Source: Flavobacterium hydrophilum
GTDB lineage: Bacteria > Bacteroidota > Bacteroidia > Flavobacteriales > Flavobacteriaceae
DNA: 64,000 nt
Direction: 5' to 3'
Assembly: GCF_003202405.1 (NCBI RefSeq)
Contig: NZ_QJHL01000003.1
Span: forward strand, 310,001 to 374,000
Part shown: positions 51,683 to 60,246 of the stretch, piece by piece
How positions within the stretch are numbered: position 1 is the first letter of the stretch
Layout: each line of letters begins with the position of its first letter
Translations under genes and position numbers: made by a program
Notes under the pieces: model-generated
Databases searched by the model: none
What the model was told of the DNA's origin: nothing
The model's input: only the letters and a program-made list of their open reading frames with translations

Positions 51683-53143
51683 ATGAAACATCTTAACAAA
51701 CTTTTTGTTGCTGTGTTAATGGCGATGGGTTTAAATGCTCACGCACAAGACAGTAACAATCCATGGGCTATCTCTTTTGGAGTTAATGCCGTTGATACCA
51801 GAACAAGTTCTGGTTCAGGAAGTGGTTTCTTTGATCAACACTTTTCTCAGCCATTTGCTGTAAAAGATAACTGGAATATTCTTCCTTCTTTATCTTATAT
51901 TGGTGTAAGTAAATATGTAGGACATGGTTTTTCTGTTGGTTTACAAGGTTCTGTGAATAAAATAGATAAATATGTTCTTTTTGATCCATCTAGCCCAGAT
52001 GCAGATTCTAGAGGAAATGTTGTTTACAATCCTGGTGATTTAATGTATTACGGAATTGATGCTACTATCAAATATAGCTTCCAGGAATTAATCAAATCTA
52101 AAGTAGTAGATCCTTCGTTATCTGTTGGTGGAGGTTATACTTTCTTCGGAGATAGTAGTTTTGGAACTGTTAATCCAGGTCTTGGTGTGACTTTTTGGTT
52201 TACAGATGCTATTGGTCTTGAGCTTGCTTCAAGATATAAATGGGCTTTTGGAGATAGAGAAGATGCAAATGGTGAGCCAGATGCTCCATCTCACTTCCAG
52301 CATACAGCTGGTTTAGTTTTCAAATTCGGAGGTAAAGATACTGACGGAGACGGAATCTACGATAAAGATGATGCTTGTCCGGATGTTGCTGGTTTAAAAC
52401 AATTCAACGGTTGTCCTGATACTGACGGAGACGGAATCGTTGATGCTTCTGACGCTTGTCCAGATGTATTCGGTTTAGCTGCATTAAACGGTTGTCCTGA
52501 TACTGACGGAGACGGAATCGCTGATAAAGATGATGCTTGTCCGGATGTTGCTGGTTTAGCTGCTTTAAAAGGTTGTCCTGATGCAGACGGAGACGGAATT
52601 GCTGATAAAGATGATAAATGTCCTACTGTTGCAGGTCCAAAAGAAAATGGTGGTTGTCCATTCTTAGATGCTGACAAAGACGGTGTTCTTGATAAAGATG
52701 ACGATTGTCCTACAGTTGCAGGTCCTGCTAGTAACAGAGGTTGTCCAGAAATCACTACAGAAGCTTTAGAAGAGCTTAAAGTTCAGGCAAGAGCAGTTTA
52801 CTTTAATTCAGGTAAAGCTACTTTCAAAACAGGAGACAAAGAAACTCCAGCTAGATTAGATGCAATTAAAGAAATCCTTAAAAACTATCCAAATGCGAAA
52901 TTCAGTATTGAAGGACACACAGATAGTGATGGTTCTGATAAATTGAATTTAAAACTTTCTGAAGATAGAGCTGCTGCTGTTAAGAATGCTTTAATTGAAA
53001 GAGGTGTAAACGCAGAAAACTTAGAGTCTAAAGGTTTTGGTGAGTCTCAGCCAGTTGCAAGCAACAAAACTGCTGCAGGTAAAGCACAAAACAGAAGAAC
53101 AGAAATTAGACACATTGGTTCTAAATATGAAGGTAAACTATAA
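51683..53143 (+). CDS. OmpA family outer-membrane protein with TSP3 repeats
   Basis: 486 residues. Signal peptide [22 protein letters not shown]; a beta-barrel-like part (about 25-215); five calcium-binding thrombospondin type 3 repeats (about 218-355) of the form [19 protein letters not shown]; and a C-terminal OmpA peptidoglycan-binding domain ([55 protein letters not shown]). This is the major outer-membrane OmpA/OprF-like protein of flavobacteria, anchoring the outer membrane to peptidoglycan. It has its own strong promoter and terminator, fitting high expression; codon choice is more uniform than in the neighbours. Confidence 0.95.
   Translation: MKHLNKLFVAVLMAMGLNAHAQDSNNPWAISFGVNAVDTRTSSGSGSGFFDQHFSQPFAVKDNWNILPSLSYIGVSKYVGHGFSVGLQGSVNKIDKYVLFDPSSPDADSRGNVVYNPGDLMYYGIDATIKYSFQELIKSKVVDPSLSVGGGYTFFGDSSFGTVNPGLGVTFWFTDAIGLELASRYKWAFGDREDANGEPDAPSHFQHTAGLVFKFGGKDTDGDGIYDKDDACPDVAGLKQFNGCPDTDGDGIVDASDACPDVFGLAALNGCPDTDGDGIADKDDACPDVAGLAALKGCPDADGDGIADKDDKCPTVAGPKENGGCPFLDADKDGVLDKDDDCPTVAGPASNRGCPEITTEALEELKVQARAVYFNSGKATFKTGDKETPARLDAIKEILKNYPNAKFSIEGHTDSDGSDKLNLKLSEDRAAAVKNALIERGVNAENLESKGFGESQPVASNKTAAGKAQNRRTEIRHIGSKYEGKL
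52337..52760 (+). repeat. 81-bp tandem repeat coding for TSP3 units
   Basis: The words GATACTGACGGAGACGGAAT recur at 52337, 52418 and 52499, and as GATGCAGACGGAGACGGAAT at 52580, giving an exact 81-bp (27-residue) period; a more diverged fifth unit begins at 52667. The DNA-level similarity of the first four units suggests recent duplication or conversion. Confidence 0.9.
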
Positions 53144-53166
53144 TTTACTTTTCTAAATAATTTTAA

Positions 53167-53197
53167 AAAGCCATTCTTAATTGAATGGCTTTTTTTA
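53167..53197 (+). terminator. terminator after the ompA-like gene
   Basis: Perfect stem AAAGCCATTC / GAATGGCTTT with a 5-nt TTAAT loop and a T-run, directly before the AddB-like start. Confidence 0.9.
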
Positions 53198-53207
53198 TTT
53201 TTATCCT

Positions 53208-55973
53208 ATGATAAATACTTCTTTTTTAGAAAAAATAGCTGCTACTATTATTCAGGATTATTCTGATAGATTATTTGAAATTACTATTGTGCTTCCTAAC
53301 AAAAGAGCTAAGGTTTTTTTAATTGAAGCGTTAAGAAAACAAACTAACCAGACGATTCTTTCTCCTAATATTGTTTCTATTGAAGATTTTGTGCAGGAAG
53401 TTGCTTCTATTCGTGCTGTCGATTCAATTGAGTTATTATTTGAATTTTATGAAGTTTATCTTTCTGTTACAGAAAAGCAGCATCAGCAATCTTTTGAATT
53501 ATTTGCGAATTGGGCTAAAACACTTCTTCAGGATTTTAATGAAATTGATCGTTATCTTTTGGAGCCATCACATGTTTTGTCTTATCTCAAAGACATTGAA
53601 GACATTAAAAAATGGGGAATTGAAGTTGAAAATAAAACTAAACTCCTTGAGAATTATATTGATTTTTGGAAATTACTGCCAATTTATTATGAAGCCTTAT
53701 ACAGCCACTTACTGAATAAAGGTTTCGGTTACCAGGGATTGATTTATCGTGAAGCAGTAAATAATCTAAATCATTTTTCAAATACGACTTCGAATAATAC
53801 TTATGTTTTTGCGGGTTTTAATGCTTTAAATGCAGCCGAAGAAAAAATTGTGCAACATCTTTTGGCTCTTGATCAGGCAAAAATTTATTGGGATATTGAT
53901 CAAACCTTTCTAAATGATCCTTATCACGATGCAGGTCTTTTTATTCGACGGTTTAAAGAAAACTGGAAATACTATAAATCAAATCATTTCGAGTGGATTA
54001 CGGATGATTTTTCTCAGTCAAAAAACATTCAGGTAATAGGGACTCCAAAAACTATTGGACAGGCAAAACTTTCCGGAAGTTTTATTGAAGATATAATTAG
54101 GAATAATCCGGGATCTTCTCTTGATAAAGTGGCTATTGTGCTTGGTGAAGAAAATTTATTGATGCCTGTTTTGTATTCTTTGCCAAATTCTGTTGGTGCA
54201 CTGAATATTACTATGGGGTATTCCGGCAAAAATAACCCATCCCAAATTTTAATTGCAAAGTTGTTCAAAATGCATACAAATGCTCTTTCCAGAAATGGAG
54301 CGAGTTATGTATTTTATTACAAAGATGTGCTTGATATACTGACTCATCCATTGATTGAACCTTTTGCTAAAACAAGTCAATTGGTTAAAATTATAAAAGA
54401 AAATAATTATACTTTTATTACCAATACCAGATTAAATGAACTTAATTTAAATCCTTCCGATTTATTTAGTCTGCTATTTCAAAAATGGGAGAATGGCTCT
54501 TTGGCAGTGTTAGAAAGTATTTCGTCTCTTTTGCTTTTGATAAAAGAAAATTTTAATAATGATAATGAGGAAGAAAAAATTGCAAAAACTTTTGTGTTCT
54601 CCATTTTTAAAGTTGTAAATAAGCTAATTAATTATTATTCTAAGCATACCCATATAGACAATATTCAGACTTTATATGCAATTTATAAACAAGTTATAGA
54701 TATTGCAGAAGTTTCATTTGAGGGTGAGCCTTTAAACGGTCTGCAAATTATGGGGGTTTTGGAAAGCCGTGTTCTTGACTTTGAGACAGTAATTGTGACC
54801 TCTATGAATGAAGGGAAATTTCCGGCTGGAAAATCTCAAAATTCTTTTATTCCGTATGATGTAAAAAAAGAACTGGGTTTGCCAACTTTTAAAGAAAAAG
54901 ATGCAATATATACCTATCACTTTTATCACCTGCTGCAAAGAGCGAAAAATATTTATTTAATCTATAATACAGAAAATGACGGATTGGATGCTGGAGAACG
55001 CAGTCGTTTTATAACTCAATTAGACGTAGAAAAACAATCTAATCATAATTTAACTTTTGATATTTACAATCCGGTTTTGCCTGCAACGGCTTATAAACCA
55101 ATATCGGTTCCAAAATCAGAGGCAGTAATGGAACGTTTAAAAGAAATAGCTGCGACGGGATTTTCTCCTTCGGCTTTAACAAGTTATATTCGGAATCCGA
55201 TTGATTTTTATTTTCAAAAAATACTTCGTATCCGTGAAGTCGAGGAAGTCGAAGAAAATATTGCTTTGAATACCTTGGGAACTATTATTCATGGGACATT
55301 GGAGACTTTGTATACGCCTTTTATCGGGAAATTTATTTCTGAAGAGGATATTTCTAATTGTTTTGAGTTGTTGGATGATGAAGTTTTAAAGCAATTTAAG
55401 TTGGTTTATAAAGAAGGAGAAATTAAGAAAGGCCGCAATCTTCTGGCTTTTGAAGTTGCAAAACGCAATGTTTCTAATTTTTTAAAAATGGAATTGGAAG
55501 CGATTAAAAACGGCGATGCAGTTAAAATTATTGCTTTAGAAAAAACTTTAGAGCAAGTGCTTGAAAATTCGAAGCTGCCTTTCCCTGTTCTGATTAAAGG
55601 AAATGTAGACAGAATTGAACTACGTAACGGAAAGATAAGAATCATCGATTATAAGACAGGAAAAGTTGAAAAAGCTAATGTTATTCTGAAATCATGGAAC
55701 GGATTGACTCAGGAGCTTAAAAATGACAAAATTATTCAGGTGCTGGCCTATGCTTTTATGTTTCAAAAAGATGCAGGCGAATTTCCTGTTGAAGTTGGGA
55801 TTATTTCATTTAAAAATCTAAAATCGGGTTTTTTACCATTCGGATTTAAAGAAGATAAAGAATTGGATATTACTGTTGCCAGAGAAACTTTAAATAATTA
55901 TCTGGATGAGATTGTGTTGTTGTTAAATGAGATTTTTGATGTTAATATTCCTTTCGAAGAAAAAATAAATTAA
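53208..55973 (+). CDS. PD-(D/E)XK nuclease family protein, AddB-like subunit
   Basis: 921 residues from the ATG at 53208 (MINTSFLEKIAATIIQDY); the longer frame would start inside the terminator. The N-terminal half resembles an inactive superfamily 1 helicase core (ITIVLPNKRAKVFLIEALRK, SPNIVSIEDFV, VAIVLGEENLLMPVLYSLP, ETVIVTSMNEGKFPAG). The C-terminal third is a nuclease with LGTIIHGTLETL and KIRIIDYKTGKVEKAN. The Cys ligands of the AddB iron-sulfur cluster are not visible. It probably forms the partner of the AddA-like helicase at 47145, although kbl and ompA separate them here. Confidence 0.87.
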   Translation: MINTSFLEKIAATIIQDYSDRLFEITIVLPNKRAKVFLIEALRKQTNQTILSPNIVSIEDFVQEVASIRAVDSIELLFEFYEVYLSVTEKQHQQSFELFANWAKTLLQDFNEIDRYLLEPSHVLSYLKDIEDIKKWGIEVENKTKLLENYIDFWKLLPIYYEALYSHLLNKGFGYQGLIYREAVNNLNHFSNTTSNNTYVFAGFNALNAAEEKIVQHLLALDQAKIYWDIDQTFLNDPYHDAGLFIRRFKENWKYYKSNHFEWITDDFSQSKNIQVIGTPKTIGQAKLSGSFIEDIIRNNPGSSLDKVAIVLGEENLLMPVLYSLPNSVGALNITMGYSGKNNPSQILIAKLFKMHTNALSRNGASYVFYYKDVLDILTHPLIEPFAKTSQLVKIIKENNYTFITNTRLNELNLNPSDLFSLLFQKWENGSLAVLESISSLLLLIKENFNNDNEEEKIAKTFVFSIFKVVNKLINYYSKHTHIDNIQTLYAIYKQVIDIAEVSFEGEPLNGLQIMGVLESRVLDFETVIVTSMNEGKFPAGKSQNSFIPYDVKKELGLPTFKEKDAIYTYHFYHLLQRAKNIYLIYNTENDGLDAGERSRFITQLDVEKQSNHNLTFDIYNPVLPATAYKPISVPKSEAVMERLKEIAATGFSPSALTSYIRNPIDFYFQKILRIREVEEVEENIALNTLGTIIHGTLETLYTPFIGKFISEEDISNCFELLDDEVLKQFKLVYKEGEIKKGRNLLAFEVAKRNVSNFLKMELEAIKNGDAVKIIALEKTLEQVLENSKLPFPVLIKGNVDRIELRNGKIRIIDYKTGKVEKANVILKSWNGLTQELKNDKIIQVLAYAFMFQKDAGEFPVEVGIISFKNLKSGFLPFGFKEDKELDITVARETLNNYLDEIVLLLNEIFDVNIPFEEKIN

Positions 55974-56028
55974 TATTAGAAAGCTGCTAAATATATTCGA
56001 GTTTTTTAAAACCACATTAGGTATTAAT

Positions 56029-56268
56029 TTGGTGGTATGTTCTATTGCTGTTTTGTTAGGTGGCTTTGATTATTTTTTTATAATGTTTTTGAGTTTTGGT
56101 TTTTTAATGAGTATTGGTTTCAAAGAGTTTTATCGAAAAAGTGATTATTTGTTTTATTATAATAATGGAATTTCTAAAACTCAGCTCTGGGTATTCAGTT
56201 ATCTTTTTACTATTTTCATGACCATAGTAATTGGTTTGATAATTTTTTTAATAAAGAAATTATTTTGA
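56029..56268 (+). CDS. small membrane protein of an ABC module
   Basis: 79 residues from TTG at 56029, with two to three membrane segments (FFIMFLSFGFLMSIGF, WVFSYLFTIFMTIVIGLIIFLI) and FYRKSDYLFYYNNGISKTQL between them. Coding character continues upstream in frame as NIRKLLNIFEFFKTTLGINL back to 55969, where an in-frame stop lies, but there is no ATG, GTG or TTG there; the only candidates are ATT at 55969 or 55975, or CTG. The true start may thus be a non-standard codon or a mutated ATG. Its stop overlaps the ABC ATPase start, so the two are coupled. Probably the small permease-like partner. Confidence 0.65.
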   Translation: MVVCSIAVLLGGFDYFFIMFLSFGFLMSIGFKEFYRKSDYLFYYNNGISKTQLWVFSYLFTIFMTIVIGLIIFLIKKLF

Positions 56269-56939
56269 AAAAATATATTTTAGAAGTCGACGGAATTCAG
56301 AAAAAAATTGCTGAGAGAGTAATACTTTCAGATATATATCTAAAATGCGAAACATCTGAAATTGTTGGTTTGTTAGGGAGAAACGGTTCCGGTAAATCTA
56401 CTTTGCTGAAAATCATTGTTGGACTTGTACAAGCTCCCAATAAATGTATTCGAATTGATGGAATTTCAAAAAATAAAGCAATCTATTTGTTTAATGAAAT
56501 TAGTTATTTACATCAGGATCAGTTTATTCCAAATTATTTATCTGTTGAAAAAGCTATTTCGTTGTCAATTGATGCTAAGGAAATTGAAAGTTTTTGTGAG
56601 GATGTATTCATTACATCTGTTTTAAAGAAAAAGGTAAAAGACTTGTCAGGTGGGGAACTTCGTTATTTAGAAATCAAAATAGTGCTTTACAATTCTTCAA
56701 AATTTGTTTTGTTAGATGAGCCTTATAACGGATTGTCGCCAATTATGATTGATGTTGTGAATGAATTGATAAAAGCAAATTCAAAGAAAAAGGGAATAAT
56801 TATTACAGATCATAATTATCAAAATGTAATCAAAATTTCTACCAGATTAGTTTTGGTAAAAAATGGTAAAGTGCATAATATCGATAAAAAGGAAGATCTT
56901 GTTGAGTGTGGATATTTGTCAGCAATTGCACTTTTTTAA
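56265..56939 (+). CDS. ABC transporter ATP-binding protein
   Basis: 224 residues starting at TTG 56265, inside the overlap with the previous stop (no ATG occurs near the N-terminus). Walker A GLLGRNGSGKSTLLKIIVG, Q-loop LHQDQ, signature DLSGGELRYLEIK, Walker B KFVLLDEPYNGLSP and the H-loop IIITDHNY are complete, so the ATPase is active in principle. It is paired with the tiny membrane protein upstream; together they are too small to make a usual transporter, so further partners may be encoded elsewhere, or this is a regulatory ABC module. Confidence 0.88.
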   Translation: MKKYILEVDGIQKKIAERVILSDIYLKCETSEIVGLLGRNGSGKSTLLKIIVGLVQAPNKCIRIDGISKNKAIYLFNEISYLHQDQFIPNYLSVEKAISLSIDAKEIESFCEDVFITSVLKKKVKDLSGGELRYLEIKIVLYNSSKFVLLDEPYNGLSPIMIDVVNELIKANSKKKGIIITDHNYQNVIKISTRLVLVKNGKVHNIDKKEDLVECGYLSAIALF

Positions 56940-57134
56940 TTCATTTGCTTCTGAAATGCCATAATTCTCAAATTAATAATTTAACATTGTTAGTTTATCT
57001 GATTGTTTTTTAATGAGATATGAATTATTTATTAAGATTTTTTGTGCAGTTTATTTTAAAAATAAAGAATCGATGTGTTATCAACAAAAGTGATGTAGAA
57101 ACTTATTTTTGGGTTATTTTTTAACAGTCATTCA

Positions 57135-57165
57135 TTGAAAAGTTATATTTATTCAAATACCTTTG
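57135..57165 (+). promoter_or_regulatory. promoter of a small RNA candidate
   Basis: TTG at 57135-57137, 20 bp, then TACCTTTG at 57158-57165: an excellent match. No open reading frame follows, but a structured region and a terminator do. Confidence 0.7.
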
Positions 57166-57171
57166 TCGCGT

Positions 57172-57286
57172 CTAAAAAAATACTATTTTTAGAAACCTGA
57201 CACAAAATGTCAGAATTAAAACGACTAAGATTTTGCCCCCGATAATGAAGAAAGGCCGTTTCACATTGATGAGCGGTCTTTTTTTT
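57172..57286 (+). ncRNA. small non-coding RNA candidate, about 115 nt
   Basis: Between a strong promoter and a terminator lies a stretch with three hairpins: CTAAAAA / TTTTTAG (57172-57192), CTGACA-CAAAA-TGTCAG (57197-57213), and the terminator stem. The single-stranded centre contains ACGACTAAGATTTTGCCCCC. The longest frame is trivial. It might belong to a known flavobacterial RNA family such as Flavo-1, but I cannot check this. The rest of 56940-57134 shows nothing I can name. Confidence 0.55.
57253..57286 (+). terminator. terminator of the small RNA candidate
   Basis: Stem AGGCCG / CGGTCT (one G-T pair) with a 15-nt loop and eight T. It lies 8 bp before the stop of the convergent hydrolase gene. 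Confidence 0.8.
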
Positions 57287-57293
57287 ACGATTT

Positions 57294-58073
57294 TTAATTA
57301 CTGAAAAAATCCAGCAGAACTTTTTTTAATTCCTCCTTATTCTCAATTTGACTCATATGCCCATCTTCAAAAGAAACGAGTTTTGCAGTTGTATTTTCAA
57401 TTTGAGATATATTTTCATCATAATTTAGAACAGGATCTTTTTTTCCTAAAATCAACAAAACCGGAAAAAGATTTTGTTTCAAAAGACTTTCCCTGTCTTT
57501 TCTGATTTTCATTCCTTCCAGCGAAGCTACAATTCCCTGTAGAGGTGTTTTTAATGCCTGCTCTTTTACTTTTTCAATTTCATCTGTTAATCGGGTTCTG
57601 TTTTCTTCGCTGAACAAATTAGCGATAGACATGCTCACAAATGTTAAATAGTTTTGTTTTACTGTTTTGATGGCACGCGCTCTGTTTAATTTTTTTTCTG
57701 CACTGTCTTCTTTGGATGTGGAGTTCAGTAACACTAATTTATCAATTTTATCAGGATACGATTCGGCGAAAGCCAGACCAACATATCCGCCCATCGAATG
57801 CCCGACAATAATGGCTTTTTGAATATTTAAATGCTCTAAAATTCCGTTTACCACATTTGCATTCTCTTCCATCGAATGTACATATCCCAGACATTCGGAC
57901 TCGCCGTGACCTAATAAATCGATTGTGATTACGCGATGAGTTTGAGAGAATATAGTAGCATAATCTTTCCACATTTTTTTGTTTTCGAGAAAACCGTGAA
58001 GTAGAACAATTGGAGTTCCTTCGCCTGAATCAGTATAGGATATTTTGGTTTTTTTGTATAGAAGAGTTTTCAA
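57294..58073 (-). CDS. alpha/beta hydrolase
   Basis: 259 residues of the single-domain alpha/beta hydrolase fold. TPIVLLHGFLENKKMWKDY is the oxyanion-hole region, VITIDLLGHGES the second strand, and IIVGHSMGGYVGLAFAESYPDKI the nucleophile elbow with serine; the acid and base are in LLILGKKDPVLNYDENI and FEDGHMSQIENKEEL. The cap region is helical. Substrates of this group vary (esters, MenH-like), so no assignment is made. A TATCTTTG box on the minus strand at 58098-58105 is a likely -7 element. Confidence 0.88.
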   Translation of the reverse strand: MKTLLYKKTKISYTDSGEGTPIVLLHGFLENKKMWKDYATIFSQTHRVITIDLLGHGESECLGYVHSMEENANVVNGILEHLNIQKAIIVGHSMGGYVGLAFAESYPDKIDKLVLLNSTSKEDSAEKKLNRARAIKTVKQNYLTFVSMSIANLFSEENRTRLTDEIEKVKEQALKTPLQGIVASLEGMKIRKDRESLLKQNLFPVLLILGKKDPVLNYDENISQIENTTAKLVSFEDGHMSQIENKEELKKVLLDFFSN

Positions 58074-58240
58074 AATGGAGTTTTATAGTATGAAGAGCAA
58101 AGATAATAAACGATCAACCATATAAGAAATTTAAGTTTAATGGATGCAATTGGATGTACTATGTTGTAATTTTTTCTTATAGCAATTGTGATTTAGGCAT
58201 AAATAAAAATGGTTTCATTTCTAAAAGTCATTTTTATAAA

Positions 58241-59044
58241 TTAAAATCGGTTATCACCATCCAGAAGATTTCCTAATCCGCCAAGCAGGCTTCCTTCATC
58301 ACGGCTGTTTCCGCCGGATCTTGGAGCTGATGCAATAATGCGGTCGGCTAATCTGGAAAATGGTAATGATTGTATATAAACCGTTCCGGGACCTTTCAAA
58401 GTAGCATAAAATAAGCCTTCGCCTCCAAAAATGGAATTCTTGATTCCGCCAATAAATTCAATATCGTAATTTACATCTTTGGTAAAACCAATAATACATC
58501 CGGTATCTACTTTTAGGACTTCTCCGTGCGCCAAAACTTTTTTAGCCATTGTTCCTCCCGAATGTACGAATGCCATACCATCACCTTCAATTTTCTGCAT
58601 GATAAAACCTTCACCGCCAAACAAGCCACGACCTAGTTTTTGAGAGAATTCTATCCCAACAGAAACACCTTTGGCAGCGCATAAAAAAGAACTTTTTTGA
58701 CAGATAAATTTACCCTGAAATTGAGTTAAATCAATCGGAAGAATTTTTCCGGGATAGGGTGAAGCAAATGAAACTTTGCTTTTGGTATTACCCTGATTTA
58801 AAAATGCCGTCATAAACAAGCTTTCGCCGGTAAGAACTCTTTTTCCTGCATTTAAAAGCTGTCCAAACAAACCTGATCCCTGTTGTTGAGAGCCGTCACC
58901 AAATATGGTTTCCATTTTGATATTATCTTCCATCATCATAAAGCTGCCGGCTTCGGCAATGACGATTTCCCGTGGATCCAGTTCTATTTCAACATACTGC
59001 ATTTCTTCTCCAAAAATCTGATAATCTATTTCGTGTGCCTGCAT
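58241..59044 (-). CDS. TIGR00266 family protein (AIM24-like)
   Basis: 267 residues, no signal peptide. The family pattern is clear: EMQYVEIELDPREIVIAEAGSFMMME, GESLFMTAFLNQG, SKVSFASPYPGKILPIDL, GLFGGEGFIMQKIEGDGMAFVHSGG, VLKVDTGCIIGFTKDVNYDIEF and FGGEGLFYATLKGPG. Proteins of this family fold as stacked beta-sandwiches and are related to mitochondrial AIM24; the bacterial role is unknown. The glycine- and serine-rich tail (APRSGGNSRDEGSLLGGLG) is typical. It is monocistronic. Confidence 0.9.
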   Translation of the reverse strand: MQAHEIDYQIFGEEMQYVEIELDPREIVIAEAGSFMMMEDNIKMETIFGDGSQQQGSGLFGQLLNAGKRVLTGESLFMTAFLNQGNTKSKVSFASPYPGKILPIDLTQFQGKFICQKSSFLCAAKGVSVGIEFSQKLGRGLFGGEGFIMQKIEGDGMAFVHSGGTMAKKVLAHGEVLKVDTGCIIGFTKDVNYDIEFIGGIKNSIFGGEGLFYATLKGPGTVYIQSLPFSRLADRIIASAPRSGGNSRDEGSLLGGLGNLLDGDNRF

Positions 59045-59222
59045 AATTTCTAATTGTTTAGTTTCAAAAATAAGTCTAATGATGCTTTAAAATGTTACAG
59101 TTTTCTCTGTTCTTAGGATATTTTAAAAACATTAACAGCTTTTGTTATTTTAAATTAGTCTTAATTACGTGTTTATTTGATGTAAATTATATATTTTTGC
59201 ACCGTTATAAATTTATATCAGA

Positions 59223-59579
59223 ATGGCATTAGTTAGTGATTTGACCACCAAAGTATTATTTGAAACCGAAAAAGGATACAGTTATCAGTGTGATTTGACT
59301 AATAGTATCATCATTAATTTTATTGATACAGTATCGAGTTATAAAATTCATGATTTTTTGATTTTCCAAAGAAAGGTCAATAGTGTCGATATTTTAGATA
59401 TGCTTTATGATTTATCTGATCATGCTGATGCGCAGCTGATTGAAACTACTAAAAGAAACTTTTCCAGAAATCTTACCATCTGCGAAATAGTACAGCTTCG
59501 TGAATTACTAAACGGAACTAAATTTACGCTGAATTTACATTCGATGCTTTGTAATATCGGAAACGTAGCGCTTATTTAG
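59223..59579 (+). CDS. conserved small protein of unknown function
   Basis: 118 residues, soluble, no known motif. The start (MALVSDLTTKVLFETEKGYSYQCDLTNSI) is beta-like and the rest is largely helical, ending FTLNLHSMLCNIGNVALI. A TATTTTTG box at 59192-59199 just upstream looks like a -7 element, 23 bp before the ATG, although no TTG lies at the right distance. It precedes ferritin by 89 bp. The protein is not recognised; the codon use is like that of its neighbours, so it is a real gene. Confidence 0.65.
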   Translation: MALVSDLTTKVLFETEKGYSYQCDLTNSIIINFIDTVSSYKIHDFLIFQRKVNSVDILDMLYDLSDHADAQLIETTKRNFSRNLTICEIVQLRELLNGTKFTLNLHSMLCNIGNVALI

Positions 59580-59668
59580 ATTCTTACTTAGATTAAATCC
59601 AAATTTTCAGACATTTAGGGCTGTCTTCTTTAATTTTAGTAATTTTACAGTTCTAAAAATTAAAGGTT

Positions 59669-60187
59669 ATGAAAGATTTACTAAGAACAAGCACGTCATT
59701 AACTGAAGGCGTAGAAAATATATTGAATTTACAGGCAAAATTAGAAAGCGACGCTTCTAACAAATATTTAGCTATGGCTGCATGGCTGGATAGAAATGGT
59801 TATGCAAATACAGCATCTTATTTGTATAAGCAGGCGGAAGAAGAAAGAGAGCATTTTCTGAAAATTTTCAAATTCATTACAGATATGGGAGGGATTGCAG
59901 TAACGCCATCTGTTCCGGAAGTGCAGCAGGAATTTGCTTCTTTGAGAGAAGTATTTGAAATTGCGTTGCAAAATGAAATTGCAGTTACTCAGGCAATCAA
60001 TAAAGTAATTGCAAAATGCAGAGTTGAAAATGACTATGCTACAGAAGATTTTATGATGTGGTATGTGGCTGAGCAGAGAGAAGAAGAGAAAAACGCAAGA
60101 AGAGCTTTAGAGCTTTTTGAACTAATCAACGAAAACGCAGCTGACGGCAAATTTCAATTGGATGTGCAAATAGCAAAAATCGGATAA
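59669..60187 (+). CDS. ftnA: ferritin
   Basis: 172 residues, a four-helix bundle without haem ligands of the bacterioferritin type. Ferroxidase-centre residues appear in LQAKLESDASNKYLAMAAWL, the LYKQAEEEREHFLKIFKFI helix (Glu and His of the ExxH motif) and the NEIAVTQAINKVI and WYVAEQREEEKNARRALELF helices. Ferritin stores iron as ferric oxide in a 24-subunit shell and protects against iron-driven oxidation. It is probably transcribed alone, with a perfect terminator after it. Relation to the small upstream gene is unclear. Confidence 0.94.
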   Translation: MKDLLRTSTSLTEGVENILNLQAKLESDASNKYLAMAAWLDRNGYANTASYLYKQAEEEREHFLKIFKFITDMGGIAVTPSVPEVQQEFASLREVFEIALQNEIAVTQAINKVIAKCRVENDYATEDFMMWYVAEQREEEKNARRALELFELINENAADGKFQLDVQIAKIG

Positions 60188-60205
60188 TAACCGGTTTATA
60201 AAATT

Positions 60206-60245
60206 TAAAAGCCCTTAATATGTAAAGTATTAAGGGCTTTATTTA
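60206..60245. terminator. bidirectional terminator between ferritin and pepP
   Basis: Perfect 13-bp stem AAAGCCCTTAATA / TATTAAGGGCTTT with a 7-nt loop, between convergent genes. Confidence 0.9.
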
Positions 60246-60246
60246 T

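Noticed and set aside
52357..52755. Open frame on the minus strand with regular Ser/Pro/Gly-rich repeats
   Set aside because: It is the antisense of the TSP3 repeats of the ompA-like gene and simply mirrors the 81-bp period.
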